From positions 1 to 64,000 of the forward strand of contig JAFTHZ010000015.1 of assembly GCA_017457155.1 (NCBI GenBank): a stretch of 64,000 nt of DNA, written 5' to 3'. Source of the stretch: Ruminococcus sp. Lineage in GTDB: Bacteria > Bacillota > Clostridia > Oscillospirales > Acutalibacteraceae. A model generated the notes under the pieces. It had not been told where the DNA came from. It worked only from the letters and a program-made list of their open reading frames with translations, and searched no databases. Below, piece by piece: positions 16,621-26,613 of the stretch. The translations under genes and the position numbers were made by a program. Each line of letters opens with the position of its first letter. The stretch's first letter is position 1.

Positions 16621-19389
16621 TTATCCAATTACTGAAGAACATCTTGCACAAAGAGTGGGATGCTCAGAATTATCGCCGACTGTTTTGCTATATGCCCAGC
16701 AGCGCTCACACTTTTCACCTTCAGCGTGACATACTGTAACCTGAAGCTCACCCTCGTCCTTCTTCTCAACTACAACCTCAGAAACAATGAAAGCAGCTGC
16801 AAGCTCGTTCTCAACGGACTTGATGAAGTCATACTCAGAACCGGATGCAAGAAGTGTTACTGATGCCTCAAGAGAGGATTTGATCATCTTCTCTTTGATA
16901 GAAACCTCAAGCTGCTTCTTAACAGTATCTCTCAGCTCGTGAATCTTGTCCCAGTTAGCAATAAAATCAGCCTCCAGATTGATATCAATAGTATCAGGCA
17001 TCTGGTTAAAGAGTACACACTCGGGATCTGCATCGGAACAATGAGGCATATACTTCCAGATTTCATCAGAAGTATATGCAAGAATAGGAGCAAGCATTCT
17101 TGTCATAGAGTCAAGAATGATGAAAATTGTTGTCTGTGCAGCACGACGAGAAAGTGAATCGGCCTTCTCGGTATAGAGACGATCCTTCAGTACATCAAGA
17201 TAGAAGTTGGACATATCAACAACACAGAAGTTGTGGATAGCATGATATACCTGATGGAACTCGTAAGTATCATATCCTGCCTTGACCTTGACAATAAGCT
17301 CGTTAAGTTTGTTGATTGCCCACTTATCAATAGGCATAAGCTCATCAATAGAGACTCTGTCAGTATCAGGGTTAAAGTCGTTAATATTTCCAAGGATATA
17401 TCTGGCTGTATTTCTGATCTTTCTGTATGCTTCAGAAAGCTGCTTCAGGATTTCCTTAGAAATTCTGATATCAACATGGTAGTCAGAGGATGCAACCCAA
17501 AGACGTAGAACATCTGCACCATACTGGTCAACAACCTCCTGAGGATCAATACCGTTGCCAAGAGACTTACTCATCTTCTTGCCTTCGCCATCTACAACCC
17601 AACCATGTGTGAGAACACTCTTGTAGGGAGCTGAACCAAATGCTGCAACAGAAGTGAGCAGAGAAGACTGGAACCAGCCACGATACTGATCTGCACCTTC
17701 AAGATACAAGTCAGCAGGCCATGTGAGGTTAGGTCTTGCCTTAAGAACAGCCGCATGTGTAACACCGCTGTCGAACCATACATCCATAATATCTCTCTCT
17801 TTTTCAAAGGAAGAAGAGCCGCACTTTGCACACTTTGCGCCCTCAGGCAGAATCTCTTCTGCAGAAAGTGCAAACCAAGCATCTGAGCCTTCCTTACGGA
17901 AGAGCTCTGCTACAGCATCCATAGCTGCCTTATCGATGTAGGGCTCGCCACAGTCTTTGCAGAAGAAGATGGGAATGGGCACACCCCATCTACGCTGACG
18001 AGAGATACACCAATCCTTACGATCCTGAACCATGGAGGTGATACGATCCTTACCCCATGCAGGAATCCACTGAACATCATCAATAGCCTTTACAGCGTCA
18101 GCCTTGAAATCATCAACAGAGCAGAACCACTGATTTGTAGCTCTGAACAAAACGGGCTTCTTACATCTCCAGCAATGAGGATACTGGTGAATAATCTTCT
18201 TAAGTCCAAAGAGAAGTCCGATGCTGTCAAGATGCTGTGCAATAGGCTTGTTTGCATCATCTGTGAGCAGACCGCTAAACTGACCTGCCTCCTCAGTGAG
18301 TCTGCCATCAGCATCAACGGGAACAATGATGGGAATCTCGGGATAGTTGCGGCATACATCATAGTCCTCAACACCATGACCGGGAGCGGTGTGAACACAT
18401 CCTGTACCACTATCAAGAGTAACATGATCACCAACGATAACAAGTGACTCTCTGTCAAGGAAGGGGTGTCTTGTCTTGATATACTCAAGCTCGCTACCAG
18501 AAATCTCAGCAACGACCTCGTAATTTTCAATACCTGCAGCTTCGAAAGCACTCTTATAGAGCTCCTCAGCCATAATATAGAACTCGTCACCTGACTTGAT
18601 AACACAATAGTTAAAATCAGGACCTACACAAACTGCAACGTTACCGGGAAGAGTCCATGTGGTAGTTGTCCAGATAACAAAGAATGTTTTAGCAGGATCT
18701 ACACCAAGAGCTGAAATCTTGCCCTGGTCATCGCTGACAGGGAATTTTACGTAAATTGAGAAACAGGGGTCCTCGGCATACTCAATCTCAGCCTCTGCGA
18801 GAGCTGTCTTACATTCGGGACACCAATAAACGGGCTTGAGACCCTTATAGATATATCCCTTCTGAGCCATCTCAGAGAAAATCTCAATCTGAGTAGCCTC
18901 AAATTCCTTCTTAAGGGTAATATAGGGATCGTTCCAATCTCCGATAGCACCCAGACGCTTGAACTGGTTACGCTGATCATCAAGATAGCCAAGTGCAAAA
19001 TCTCGGCAAATCTGACGAAGCTCAACGTCAGAAATAGCGTCAGAGCTGGATACACCGGCTTTAGCTCTAGCCTTCAGCTCTGTGGGAAGTCCATGAGTAT
19101 CCCAACCGGGAACGAAGGGTGAACAAAAACCTGACATATTCTTGTATCTAACAATAAAATCCTTGAGGACTTTATTGAGAGCGGTACCTAAGTGAATATT
19201 ACCATTAGCATAGGGAGGGCCATCATGAAGAACAAACATAGGTTTTCCTGCGTTCTTCTCCATAAGCTTGCCATAAATATCATTCTCTTCCCAATTTTTG
19301 AGAGTTACAGGCTCGCTCTGAGGAAGACCTGCTCTCATAGGAAATTCGGTTTTAGGAAGATTAAGTGTGCTGTTATAATCCTGGGACAT
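16621..19389 (-). CDS. ileS: Isoleucyl-tRNA synthetase
   Basis: A 922-aa class I enzyme that charges tRNA-Ile and edits valine. The HIGH signature appears as GNIHLG near residue 63 and KMSKS near residue 600. The CP1 editing domain is present between them, with GTGCVHTAPGHG near 330. The C-terminal zinc motif CERCWAYS ... CARC closes the protein. The length matches the bacterial eubacterial-type enzyme (~920 aa). Only 22 nt separate it from divIVA upstream, so there is no room for a T-box leader. It appears to be expressed with the division genes, as in Bacillus. Confidence 0.97.
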   Translation of the reverse strand: MSQDYNSTLNLPKTEFPMRAGLPQSEPVTLKNWEENDIYGKLMEKNAGKPMFVLHDGPPYANGNIHLGTALNKVLKDFIVRYKNMSGFCSPFVPGWDTHGLPTELKARAKAGVSSSDAISDVELRQICRDFALGYLDDQRNQFKRLGAIGDWNDPYITLKKEFEATQIEIFSEMAQKGYIYKGLKPVYWCPECKTALAEAEIEYAEDPCFSIYVKFPVSDDQGKISALGVDPAKTFFVIWTTTTWTLPGNVAVCVGPDFNYCVIKSGDEFYIMAEELYKSAFEAAGIENYEVVAEISGSELEYIKTRHPFLDRESLVIVGDHVTLDSGTGCVHTAPGHGVEDYDVCRNYPEIPIIVPVDADGRLTEEAGQFSGLLTDDANKPIAQHLDSIGLLFGLKKIIHQYPHCWRCKKPVLFRATNQWFCSVDDFKADAVKAIDDVQWIPAWGKDRITSMVQDRKDWCISRQRRWGVPIPIFFCKDCGEPYIDKAAMDAVAELFRKEGSDAWFALSAEEILPEGAKCAKCGSSSFEKERDIMDVWFDSGVTHAAVLKARPNLTWPADLYLEGADQYRGWFQSSLLTSVAAFGSAPYKSVLTHGWVVDGEGKKMSKSLGNGIDPQEVVDQYGADVLRLWVASSDYHVDIRISKEILKQLSEAYRKIRNTARYILGNINDFNPDTDRVSIDELMPIDKWAINKLNELIVKVKAGYDTYEFHQVYHAIHNFCVVDMSNFYLDVLKDRLYTEKADSLSRRAAQTTIFIILDSMTRMLAPILAYTSDEIWKYMPHCSDADPECVLFNQMPDTIDINLEADFIANWDKIHELRDTVKKQLEVSIKEKMIKSSLEASVTLLASGSEYDFIKSVENELAAAFIVSEVVVEKKDEGELQVTVCHAEGEKCERCWAYSKTVGDNSEHPTLCARCSSVIG

Positions 19390-19411
19390 AATTATCTACT
19401 CTCCAAAAATA

Positions 19412-20347
19412 TTATCTGTTATCTGATACAGCATTGCTGTCATCATCGTCGTTATTCAGGTCATAGTCATCACCGAACTTAAGAACGCCGAAGGCTCTGC
19501 CCTTTTTCTTCTCTTTCTTGGCAATAAACTCATTTGAGAATTCACGGTCGCCAAGATCACTGACAATGTTTACTTCTTCATAATCGTTATCAGCAATATC
19601 AATTACAGGAACATCAGCCTGTGCAGTTGACTTTGAGTCAGTCACAGGCTTGGCATCTGTTTTTTTCTCTGCTGAAGCTGAAGCCGCAGGAGCTGTCTTT
19701 TTTGTATCTTCAGCCGCAGGAACTGTATCAACAGATTCCTGAGGTTCATCAATAATAATTCTATCGAAATTACGATGTTCCTCTGTTGTAGCAGCGGGAG
19801 CTTTAGTCTTTGAGCCTATCTCCCCTGCTTTTTCAAAATCATCTGAGTTATCAGTGGGATAACGCTTATCCATTGAAGCTTCCATAGACTTTATCTTATC
19901 AAGACCGGGGAGGTCCTTTGCAATAACCATATGCTTATTGCAATTATTGATAATGTCTTCTCTGAGTTTATTGCACTCAGCAAGAAGCATGGTGTACTGT
20001 TTCTTCTGCTGTTTGATCTGAATATTGAGATCATAAAGCTTTGCCTTAGCAACATTTTCTGATTCTTCTATAATATATGCAGCTTTTGCACGTGCTTCCT
20101 TAATAGTTGAATCAGCAACACGCTGAGCTGATAATAGTGCATTACGAACTGCATCTTCGTCAGCTCTGTATTCCTCTACTCTGGTAGCAAGAAAATCCAT
20201 CTTTTTTACAAGATCGGACTTTTCTTTTCTCATCTGCTCCATTGTTATAAGAACCTGATCAATAAAAGCATCTACGTCCTCGGGTTTGTATCCGCCGAGA
20301 CTTGCTTTTCTGAAACTGATATTCTTGATCTCTTCAATAGATAACAT
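19412..20347 (-). CDS. divIVA: DivIVA domain protein
   Basis: 311 aa. DivIVA binds curved membrane at poles and septa and recruits other proteins. The N-terminal membrane-binding motif FRKASLGGYKPEDVDAF is at residues 12-28. A coiled coil follows (~30-150) and then a long acidic and low-complexity tail (Ala, Asp and Lys rich, ~165-311). The tail is unlike the short Bacillus protein and resembles extended clostridial forms. It lies between ylmH and ileS, the conserved sepF-ylmH-divIVA-ileS order. Confidence 0.92.
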   Translation of the reverse strand: MLSIEEIKNISFRKASLGGYKPEDVDAFIDQVLITMEQMRKEKSDLVKKMDFLATRVEEYRADEDAVRNALLSAQRVADSTIKEARAKAAYIIEESENVAKAKLYDLNIQIKQQKKQYTMLLAECNKLREDIINNCNKHMVIAKDLPGLDKIKSMEASMDKRYPTDNSDDFEKAGEIGSKTKAPAATTEEHRNFDRIIIDEPQESVDTVPAAEDTKKTAPAASASAEKKTDAKPVTDSKSTAQADVPVIDIADNDYEEVNIVSDLGDREFSNEFIAKKEKKKGRAFGVLKFGDDYDLNNDDDDSNAVSDNR

Positions 20348-20357
20348 AATATCCCCC

Positions 20358-21089
20358 TTAAATATAGCGTAACACGCTGATTACCATTCTATCCTTTTTA
20401 GTACTACCGGTTTGTTCTCCGATGATAAACTTACCATATCCTCTGATGCTGAGAATATCCCCTTCTGAAACAGTAACAGAAGGCTTGGACACATGAAAAT
20501 AGTTTAAAAACACCTGATCTGATGAAATCAACTGAGAAGCCACACCTCGGGAACAATTGATACAGGCACTGACAACATTATCTGCGCGCATTGAAGTAAC
20601 AATAATACGCAGTTCTTCCGTATTAGAACATAACGCGTCGGTATCATCAGAAAAGTAGCTGATATCTACAGAATCACGACCAACCTTGGTCAGCTCGTTT
20701 ATAAGATATTCCGCTATTTCGTTACGAACAAAAACAACTGATGATTTGTCAGATAAAAGAACAATGTCACCAATACACTCTCTTTTAACACCCATGCCCA
20801 TAATGGCTCCGAGATAATCTCTGTGAGAAAGAACTTTCTTTCCCTTTGAAACTATTCTAAGAGCAGATATAGGAAAACTATACTCATCAACATCATCAAT
20901 GGCCACAAATACCCTGGATGCGTTTGAGTAACCACCATACAAGGTATATGAGAAACCTTTATTTTTCAGATACGCTGAGACATCAGCGGACTGGCACTCA
21001 TTCAAAAATCCATAGAACTTATTAACACTCTGTCCGCTATTACAGATTAAATCGTCGATTCGAGAAAACAGAATCTGGGACTCATCCAT
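20358..21089 (-). CDS. ylmH: YlmH family RNA-binding protein (S4 domain)
   Basis: 243 aa. The N-terminal part (~60-150) carries the YlmH-type domain with HRDYLGAIMGMGVKRECIGDI, a family signature. The C-terminal S4 domain (~175-240) has RGYGKFI. YlmH proteins bind the ribosome and have been linked to rescue of stalled translation; role here is by family. It starts 2 nt after the sepF stop and ends 10 nt before divIVA. Confidence 0.93.
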   Translation of the reverse strand: MDESQILFSRIDDLICNSGQSVNKFYGFLNECQSADVSAYLKNKGFSYTLYGGYSNASRVFVAIDDVDEYSFPISALRIVSKGKKVLSHRDYLGAIMGMGVKRECIGDIVLLSDKSSVVFVRNEIAEYLINELTKVGRDSVDISYFSDDTDALCSNTEELRIIVTSMRADNVVSACINCSRGVASQLISSDQVFLNYFHVSKPSVTVSEGDILSIRGYGKFIIGEQTGSTKKDRMVISVLRYI

Positions 21090-21091
21090 TA

Positions 21092-21541
21092 TCAGAAGTA
21101 TACTCCGTTATTCTCAAGCTCATCAAGAAGATCATCACCTGTAAGATCAACGTGATTGGGAATAATAATAAATGTGCTGGAAGCAACCTTCTTTATCTTG
21201 CCTCTGTTTGCATAAGCAACGCCGGAAAGGAAGTCAATGAGTCTTCTGGACATATCCGTGTTTGTGTTCTCAAGATTGAGAACAACAGTGTGAGTCTTGA
21301 TAAGCTCATCAGCAATTGCTCTTGTTTCCTCGCCGAATCTCTCAGGCTTGAAAAGTGCAACTGCAAGCTTTGCGGTTGTGTTGATGTTAACAACCTTATT
21401 TCTTCTGGAAGAACTCTCGCGAACTGTTACGTCCTCATCAAAGTTCTCTGTCTCTTCCTCACCGTAGCCGTACTCATCGTACTCGTACTCGTCGTCGGGA
21501 GCATCCCACATACGCTTAAACTTGTCTACAAATCCTGCCAT
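21092..21541 (-). CDS. sepF: Cell division protein SepF
   Basis: 149 aa. SepF tethers FtsZ to the membrane in Gram-positive bacteria. An N-terminal amphipathic helix (AGFVDKFKRMW) is followed by an acidic linker (~14-45) and the SepF core (~50-145), which includes the block DMSRRLIDFLSGVAYANRG. A GGAGGTAA site precedes the ATG. The gene sits in the yggS-sepF-ylmH-divIVA string typical of Firmicutes. No ylmG (YggT) gene is present between sepF and ylmH, a difference from Bacillus. Confidence 0.95.
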   Translation of the reverse strand: MAGFVDKFKRMWDAPDDEYEYDEYGYGEEETENFDEDVTVRESSSRRNKVVNINTTAKLAVALFKPERFGEETRAIADELIKTHTVVLNLENTNTDMSRRLIDFLSGVAYANRGKIKKVASSTFIIIPNHVDLTGDDLLDELENNGVYF

Positions 21542-21561
21542 TTTAAATTACCTCCGTAATA

Positions 21562-22278
21562 TTATTTATTATAGTTTCTTGGGCCGAACAAAGATGAACC
21601 TATACGAACAAGGGTAGCACCCTCTAGTATAGCCTCACGATAATCCCCTGACATACCCATGGATAAGGTATTCATAGATATATTATCTATGTTTTTATGT
21701 GATATGTCAATAAACAGATTACGCATATTTTGAAAATATCCACGAATTTTCTGTTCATTTTCACAAATTGGCGGAATTGCCATCAATCCGTCCACCTGAA
21801 TATTACTTAATTCTGATATCTGATAAAGCAATTCTTCCAACTTCTCAGGATATACACCCGATTTGTTCTCTTCTCTTCCGATATTAACTTCTATAAGAAT
21901 TTTCATACATGTGTCAATCTTCTGACACTGCTTTGAAACCTCTGTGGCAAGTTTCAGAGAATCCACAGACTGAATCATACTTACTTTATCGACAATCTGA
22001 CGAACTTTGTTTGACTGCAGGTGTCCGATAAAATGAAGGTCACACGAGCGCAAGTCATAGTCATCGTACTTTGAGAGAAGCTCCTGAACTTTGTTCTCGC
22101 CAATATGATCGAGCCCCAGGGAAATAGCGTAATTAATAAGTTCAGGTGAAACTGTTTTTGTAGCAGAAAGGAATGTAATGTCCTCAGGTTTTCTGCCGCT
22201 CATTATTGCCGCTTGAGCTATATTCTCCCTGATTACTTCGTAGTTGTATTTAATATCACTTAACAATCTTTCCATCAT
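21562..22278 (-). CDS. YggS family pyridoxal phosphate homeostasis protein
   Basis: 238 aa, a single-domain fold type III PLP-binding protein (YlmE in Bacillus). The PLP lysine lies in FLSATKTV near residue 39. The signature HFIGHLQSNKVR is near 82, and a late SMGMSGDYREAI near 206. It holds PLP and affects amino acid and vitamin B6 balance but is not known as an enzyme. Two adjacent ATGs follow AGAGGAG; the second gives the better 7-nt spacing. Its 5' end overlaps the upstream membrane protein gene by 23 nt, implying coupling. Confidence 0.93.
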   Translation of the reverse strand: MMERLLSDIKYNYEVIRENIAQAAIMSGRKPEDITFLSATKTVSPELINYAISLGLDHIGENKVQELLSKYDDYDLRSCDLHFIGHLQSNKVRQIVDKVSMIQSVDSLKLATEVSKQCQKIDTCMKILIEVNIGREENKSGVYPEKLEELLYQISELSNIQVDGLMAIPPICENEQKIRGYFQNMRNLFIDISHKNIDNISMNTLSMGMSGDYREAILEGATLVRIGSSLFGPRNYNK

Positions 22279-23539
22279 ACAACTCCTCTCCCTGAATTAC
22301 AATCTCATCATTCAGCTGAACAGTTTCATCACTGAGGATCGATCCATCAGGCGGATTATCATTTGCAATTACAAAATCCGTTCCTGAATAGAGAATATCG
22401 ATTTCTTTAAATTTGAGTTCACTGCCAATGAGTACATATACACCCTGAACATTCTTACTAATTTCATTACCTTCAGAATCGATTGTATTAATATAATCAA
22501 AATGAACAGCATCCTTGCTGATCCTGATTCCGGAATAAGAATTAACGTCGATCTTCACTGATTCTGTACGAAGATGACTGATAGGGGTGTTCATGTAATT
22601 ACACTTGAATACAGCTACGGCTTCGGATTTCTTTGAAGCCTGATTCAACGCAACCAAAGTAGCGGGGATGTCGTTACAGGTTGACTCAGGAAAAGATACT
22701 GTCATATCCTTGTCAGAATGAGACAGAAGCAGCGCATCATCAGCAGAGACCTTAACCACAACATACCAGTTAAGACCGCTTACGATTTTTCCGATGGTAT
22801 TCTCGCTGACAGTATCAGGTTCAACATCAATACTAAAGTTATCTACCGTCATATCAGTGATGGTAGTGTAATCAAACTTACTCTCGTATCCATCCGCAAA
22901 AGACACAAAATAACCGCTTTTGTCCGTGGTGATCACGTCTGAATATGTAGTTCCAAGACTCTCATACTCTGCAAGCTCAGACTGGAGAAGAGCGATTTGG
23001 TCGTCAAAGTTGGTAATTTCTCCTGTGATAATTTTTCTCTGATTAATTGAATAGACAAGGTTATCCGAAGATGTGTTGATTTCTGAAGGCAAATTGGAAT
23101 TAACCGCAAGAATGGTGTTCTTCAGGTTCTGGTCAATCTGCTTATCAACAGCTGAATAGTCACTCTGAATATTACCATCAGAAACATTCAGACTCTCAAG
23201 AGTCTCGATATCTTCTGTCAATTCTCTTATTCTGTTATAATTCAGAGCATCTTCTTCGTTAGAAAAAACATATGCTACATCTGAACCCACAGATACAATA
23301 TCACCATCATTGACTGTATAATAGAGAACCTTGCTACCGTCATATTCAATGAGAGTCTCATCACGTACAACAACTGCATCTGCTGTGATACTGTCGTTAT
23401 ATGAATAGCTGGCTGCAATCTCAGTGTCAATCATTTTGTCGGTATCAAGGTTACCTCTGAACAAAGTAACACCAAAATATGTGAGTATCAGCAAAATGAT
23501 AGCGATAAATAATATTCTTTTTAGGATAGACTGTTTCAT
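22256..23539 (-). CDS. HlyD-like membrane-anchored protein
   Basis: 427 aa, not assignable to a characterised protein. A short basic N-terminus is followed by one membrane helix (~8-26), so most of it should lie outside. Residues ~45-95 resemble a biotinyl-lipoyl half domain (AVVVRDETLIEYDGSKVLYYTVNDGD). A predicted coiled coil follows (~95-195), and a second half-domain (DKSGYFVSFADGYE, ~205-220) leads into beta-rich barrel-like sequence. That is the order of HlyD/MFP adaptor proteins, but no transporter partner lies nearby. It overlaps miaA upstream by 4 nt and the YggS gene downstream by 23 nt, so it is firmly part of the division-gene operon. Confidence 0.7.
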   Translation of the reverse strand: MKQSILKRILFIAIILLILTYFGVTLFRGNLDTDKMIDTEIAASYSYNDSITADAVVVRDETLIEYDGSKVLYYTVNDGDIVSVGSDVAYVFSNEEDALNYNRIRELTEDIETLESLNVSDGNIQSDYSAVDKQIDQNLKNTILAVNSNLPSEINTSSDNLVYSINQRKIITGEITNFDDQIALLQSELAEYESLGTTYSDVITTDKSGYFVSFADGYESKFDYTTITDMTVDNFSIDVEPDTVSENTIGKIVSGLNWYVVVKVSADDALLLSHSDKDMTVSFPESTCNDIPATLVALNQASKKSEAVAVFKCNYMNTPISHLRTESVKIDVNSYSGIRISKDAVHFDYINTIDSEGNEISKNVQGVYVLIGSELKFKEIDILYSGTDFVIANDNPPDGSILSDETVQLNDEIVIQGEELYDGKIVK

Positions 23540-24492
23540 ATAAACTCAAATCCTTTTAAAGAAAGAAATCTAAAAACTGCAGAATAAAACTCATCCTGCG
23601 ATTTATAATCATCAACATAAAACCATTTAATATTTTTATTCCTCATAAACCATGTGAGCTGACGCTTTGCGTAGCGTCTGGTGGAACGCTTGAGAGTTTC
23701 AATACATTCCTCCAGGGTTTTCTCCCCGTCAAGATAGGGCTTAAGTTCTTTATAGCCAATGGCCTGATTTGAAGTATTGCTTTGACATGAAGAATAAAAT
23801 GCCCGGGCTTCTTCGATAAGCCCATCTTCAATCATAATATCTACTCTACGGTTTATCCTTGAATAAAGTATCTCTCTGTCACGATAGTTAAGAGCAATCA
23901 TTACCGGATCAAATTTGCTTTCTTCAGATTTCGAACGCAAATTCTGCTCCGTCATTGTCACTCCTGAGGAATAGTATATCTCCATAGCTCTGAGGATACG
24001 TTTGGGATTTCGCTGAGGAGCAAGACGTTTTGCACTGTCAGGGTCAAACTTCTCAAGTTCTGAGAGCATATAGTCCAACCCGTATTTATCAAGCTTATCC
24101 TGAAGTTTATCTCTGAGTTTCGGATCAGTTTCTGCATCGCTGAACACAACGCCATCCAGAAGACAATCGATATATAAACCTGTCCCTCCAACAAGCACGG
24201 GCAGCTTACCGACAGAAGACACCTTTTCAATAGCATCTGAGGCATCTGTCACATACTGTGCTACACTGTATTCGTCCCCCGGTTCTACAAATCCGATGAG
24301 GTGATGAGGCACACGCCCCATTTCCTCGGGGGTGGGCTTTGCAGTAGCAATATCCATATATTTATAAATCTGCATAGAATCAGCAGAGATTACTTCTCCC
24401 CCATATTTCTTTGCAATTTCAATGGATAAAGCTGTCTTTCCGGAAGCTGTTGGACCTGCTATAGATATTAACTTGATTTTATTATCAGGCAT
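23536..24492 (-). CDS. miaA: tRNA dimethylallyltransferase
   Basis: 318 aa from the ATG at 24492, which follows AGGG and the mutL stop by 4 nt. A TTG farther upstream lies within mutL. MiaA adds the dimethylallyl group to A37 of tRNAs that read UNN codons. The P-loop GPTASGKT is near residue 14 and the substrate motif SADSMQIYKYMDIATAKPT near 37. The RRYAKRQLTWFR-like region appears as RRYAKRQLTWFMRN near 282. The product is the substrate of MiaB, whose gene begins the same operon. Confidence 0.95.
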   Translation of the reverse strand: MPDNKIKLISIAGPTASGKTALSIEIAKKYGGEVISADSMQIYKYMDIATAKPTPEEMGRVPHHLIGFVEPGDEYSVAQYVTDASDAIEKVSSVGKLPVLVGGTGLYIDCLLDGVVFSDAETDPKLRDKLQDKLDKYGLDYMLSELEKFDPDSAKRLAPQRNPKRILRAMEIYYSSGVTMTEQNLRSKSEESKFDPVMIALNYRDREILYSRINRRVDIMIEDGLIEEARAFYSSCQSNTSNQAIGYKELKPYLDGEKTLEECIETLKRSTRRYAKRQLTWFMRNKNIKWFYVDDYKSQDEFYSAVFRFLSLKGFEFI

Positions 24493-24496
24493 CAAA

Positions 24497-26587
24497 TCAC
24501 GCCCTGCCAAACTGTTTTTCTATTTCTGATTTCTTCAGAACTATACATACAGGTCTGCCGTGAGGACAATATCGCAAAGAATCATCAGCCAGCATTTTCT
24601 GAGCAAGCTCACGAAGTTCTACATCAGAACTTTTGTTGCCGGATTTGACAGCAGCTCTGCATGCTATATTGTGGAAAATCCAATCCATTTTCTCAGATCT
24701 GATGTCCCGCTTGTTATTTGCAATGTGGTCCGCCATCTCTATGATAGTATCAGTAATATCCTCTCCTGCCAGATAAGAAGGAGCAGAACGGATAAGAAGA
24801 GTCGGCATACCAAAATCCTCAACTTCAAAACCACAATCCCTCATCATATCGAGATTATCGAGAACTTCTGTATACACAGCCTTATCAAGAGAAACGGTCT
24901 GCGGGACAAGCAGAAGTTGAGTATTAATACTTGTGTCAGATTTAAGCTGCTCATAAATCATTCGCTCGTGCAGAGCGTGTTTATCGATTAGAATCAGCTC
25001 ATTCTTAATTTCAATAATTATATATGTACGGAATACCTCTCCAATATAAGAAAAATCGGGAGTAGTCGTATCAACTAAGGCTACAGGTTCTGCTTCAGAA
25101 AGTAGTTCTGTCTCATCTGTTTTCTCAGGCTGATTGGCTGAAGAAACAACAGGTGCAGAAGCAGAAATCTTTTCTTCTGTTTCATCTTTAACAGAAGACT
25201 CTGTCGCATCTTCAGGAGTATTATCCAAACACTGTCGAGAAACAACAGCAGCAGAATTATTCAGTTCCTGAGTAGGTGATGTCTGATTAATGACAGGAAT
25301 TTCTTCATGGGCTTCCTTGACTATATCCAAAGCTGAGAAGTAGTTTTTGATCCTGACTGAATCCTCCACCTTAACACTATGATTATATAAAGGAGTTGGT
25401 TCGTTAGTTTTAAGAGGAGCTGTGTCATCCATCTTCCTAATGGTAACTCCCTCTGTTTTAGAATGAGAATTATCATCTGCAAGAATTTTTTTGGAATCAG
25501 AGTTGACTGATACATCCTTGGATCTCAGATCAAACTGAGCAAAAGGATTTTGTTGTTGCTTGGGATTCAGACCCGAAAGGATAGCCTCCTTGCGCTTATC
25601 ACCCATATACAAAGCTGACTTGACAGCGTGGTAAACTGCATCGAATAAAGGTCTCTCGTTTACAAAGCGAACCTCTATCTTTGCAGGATGAACGTTGACA
25701 TCCACAGCCGCAAAGGACATTGTGACATTAAGCACACAGGAAAGAAATTTCCCTACCATAACAGAGCCTTTTCCAGCTTCATCTACTGCGGCGGATGCAG
25801 TACGACTGCGAACATATCGGTTGTTCACAAAAAAAGTCTGGAGATTTCTGTTAGGACGGGCAGACTCTGGTCTGGAGATAAAACCGTTGACACGAACTCC
25901 ATTGAGCTCATAATCAACAGGAATGAGTGAGTTTGAAAAATCTCTGCCGTATACAGAGTATATGGCAGATTTGAGTTTACCATCGCCGGAGGTCTTGAGA
26001 ACTTGTTTTGAATCCCTGATGAAGGTAAACGCAATCTCAGGATGAGAAAGAGCAATTCTGTCAATTATCAATGATACTGAATTACCCTCTGCAACATCCT
26101 TCTTGAGGAATTTCTGACGTGCAGGAATATTATAGAACAAGTCTCTGACAATTATTGTGGTACCCACGGGACAACCGGCATCAGAAAGGTCAATCTCATC
26201 GCCACCGTCAATACGATAGCTTGTGCCAACATCTTCGTTGTCAGCACAAGTGATAAGCTCCACCCTGGCTACAGCAGAAACAGAAGCCAAGGCTTCTCCG
26301 CGGAATCCAAGTGTCGCTATAGAATCCAGATCATTCTCACAAGAGACTTTGCTGGTAGCATGACGCAGAAAGGCATTGCGCACATCATCACGCATAATAC
26401 CCATTCCGTCATCAGTGACACGCATATAAGTAGTCCCACCGTTTTTGATTTCCACAGTTATGGAAGTAGCTCCTGCATCAATAGAATTCTCAACTAACTC
26501 TTTGATTACGGAAGAAGGTCTCTCAACGACCTCACCTGCAGCTATAAGCTCAGCCACATGTTTATCCAGTACATTAATTCTACTCAA
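24497..26587 (-). CDS. mutL: DNA mismatch repair protein MutL
   Basis: 696 aa from a TTG at 26587, with GGAGG 8 nt upstream. The in-frame GTG further up overlaps that site. The N-terminal GHKL ATPase has ELVENSIDAGA near 40, DDGMGI near 60 and GFRGEAL near 95. A poorly conserved linker (~335-500) leads to the C-terminal dimerisation domain. The endonuclease motif is present as DKHALHERMIYE (consensus DQHAX2EX4E, with Q replaced by K). ACRAAVKSGN, CPHGRP and the terminal FGR also support a nicking MutL, as expected where MutH is absent. Confidence 0.95.
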   Translation of the reverse strand: MSRINVLDKHVAELIAAGEVVERPSSVIKELVENSIDAGATSITVEIKNGGTTYMRVTDDGMGIMRDDVRNAFLRHATSKVSCENDLDSIATLGFRGEALASVSAVARVELITCADNEDVGTSYRIDGGDEIDLSDAGCPVGTTIIVRDLFYNIPARQKFLKKDVAEGNSVSLIIDRIALSHPEIAFTFIRDSKQVLKTSGDGKLKSAIYSVYGRDFSNSLIPVDYELNGVRVNGFISRPESARPNRNLQTFFVNNRYVRSRTASAAVDEAGKGSVMVGKFLSCVLNVTMSFAAVDVNVHPAKIEVRFVNERPLFDAVYHAVKSALYMGDKRKEAILSGLNPKQQQNPFAQFDLRSKDVSVNSDSKKILADDNSHSKTEGVTIRKMDDTAPLKTNEPTPLYNHSVKVEDSVRIKNYFSALDIVKEAHEEIPVINQTSPTQELNNSAAVVSRQCLDNTPEDATESSVKDETEEKISASAPVVSSANQPEKTDETELLSEAEPVALVDTTTPDFSYIGEVFRTYIIIEIKNELILIDKHALHERMIYEQLKSDTSINTQLLLVPQTVSLDKAVYTEVLDNLDMMRDCGFEVEDFGMPTLLIRSAPSYLAGEDITDTIIEMADHIANNKRDIRSEKMDWIFHNIACRAAVKSGNKSSDVELRELAQKMLADDSLRYCPHGRPVCIVLKKSEIEKQFGRA

Positions 26588-26613
26588 TGGTGTCACCTCC
26601 TATAATTGAATAT

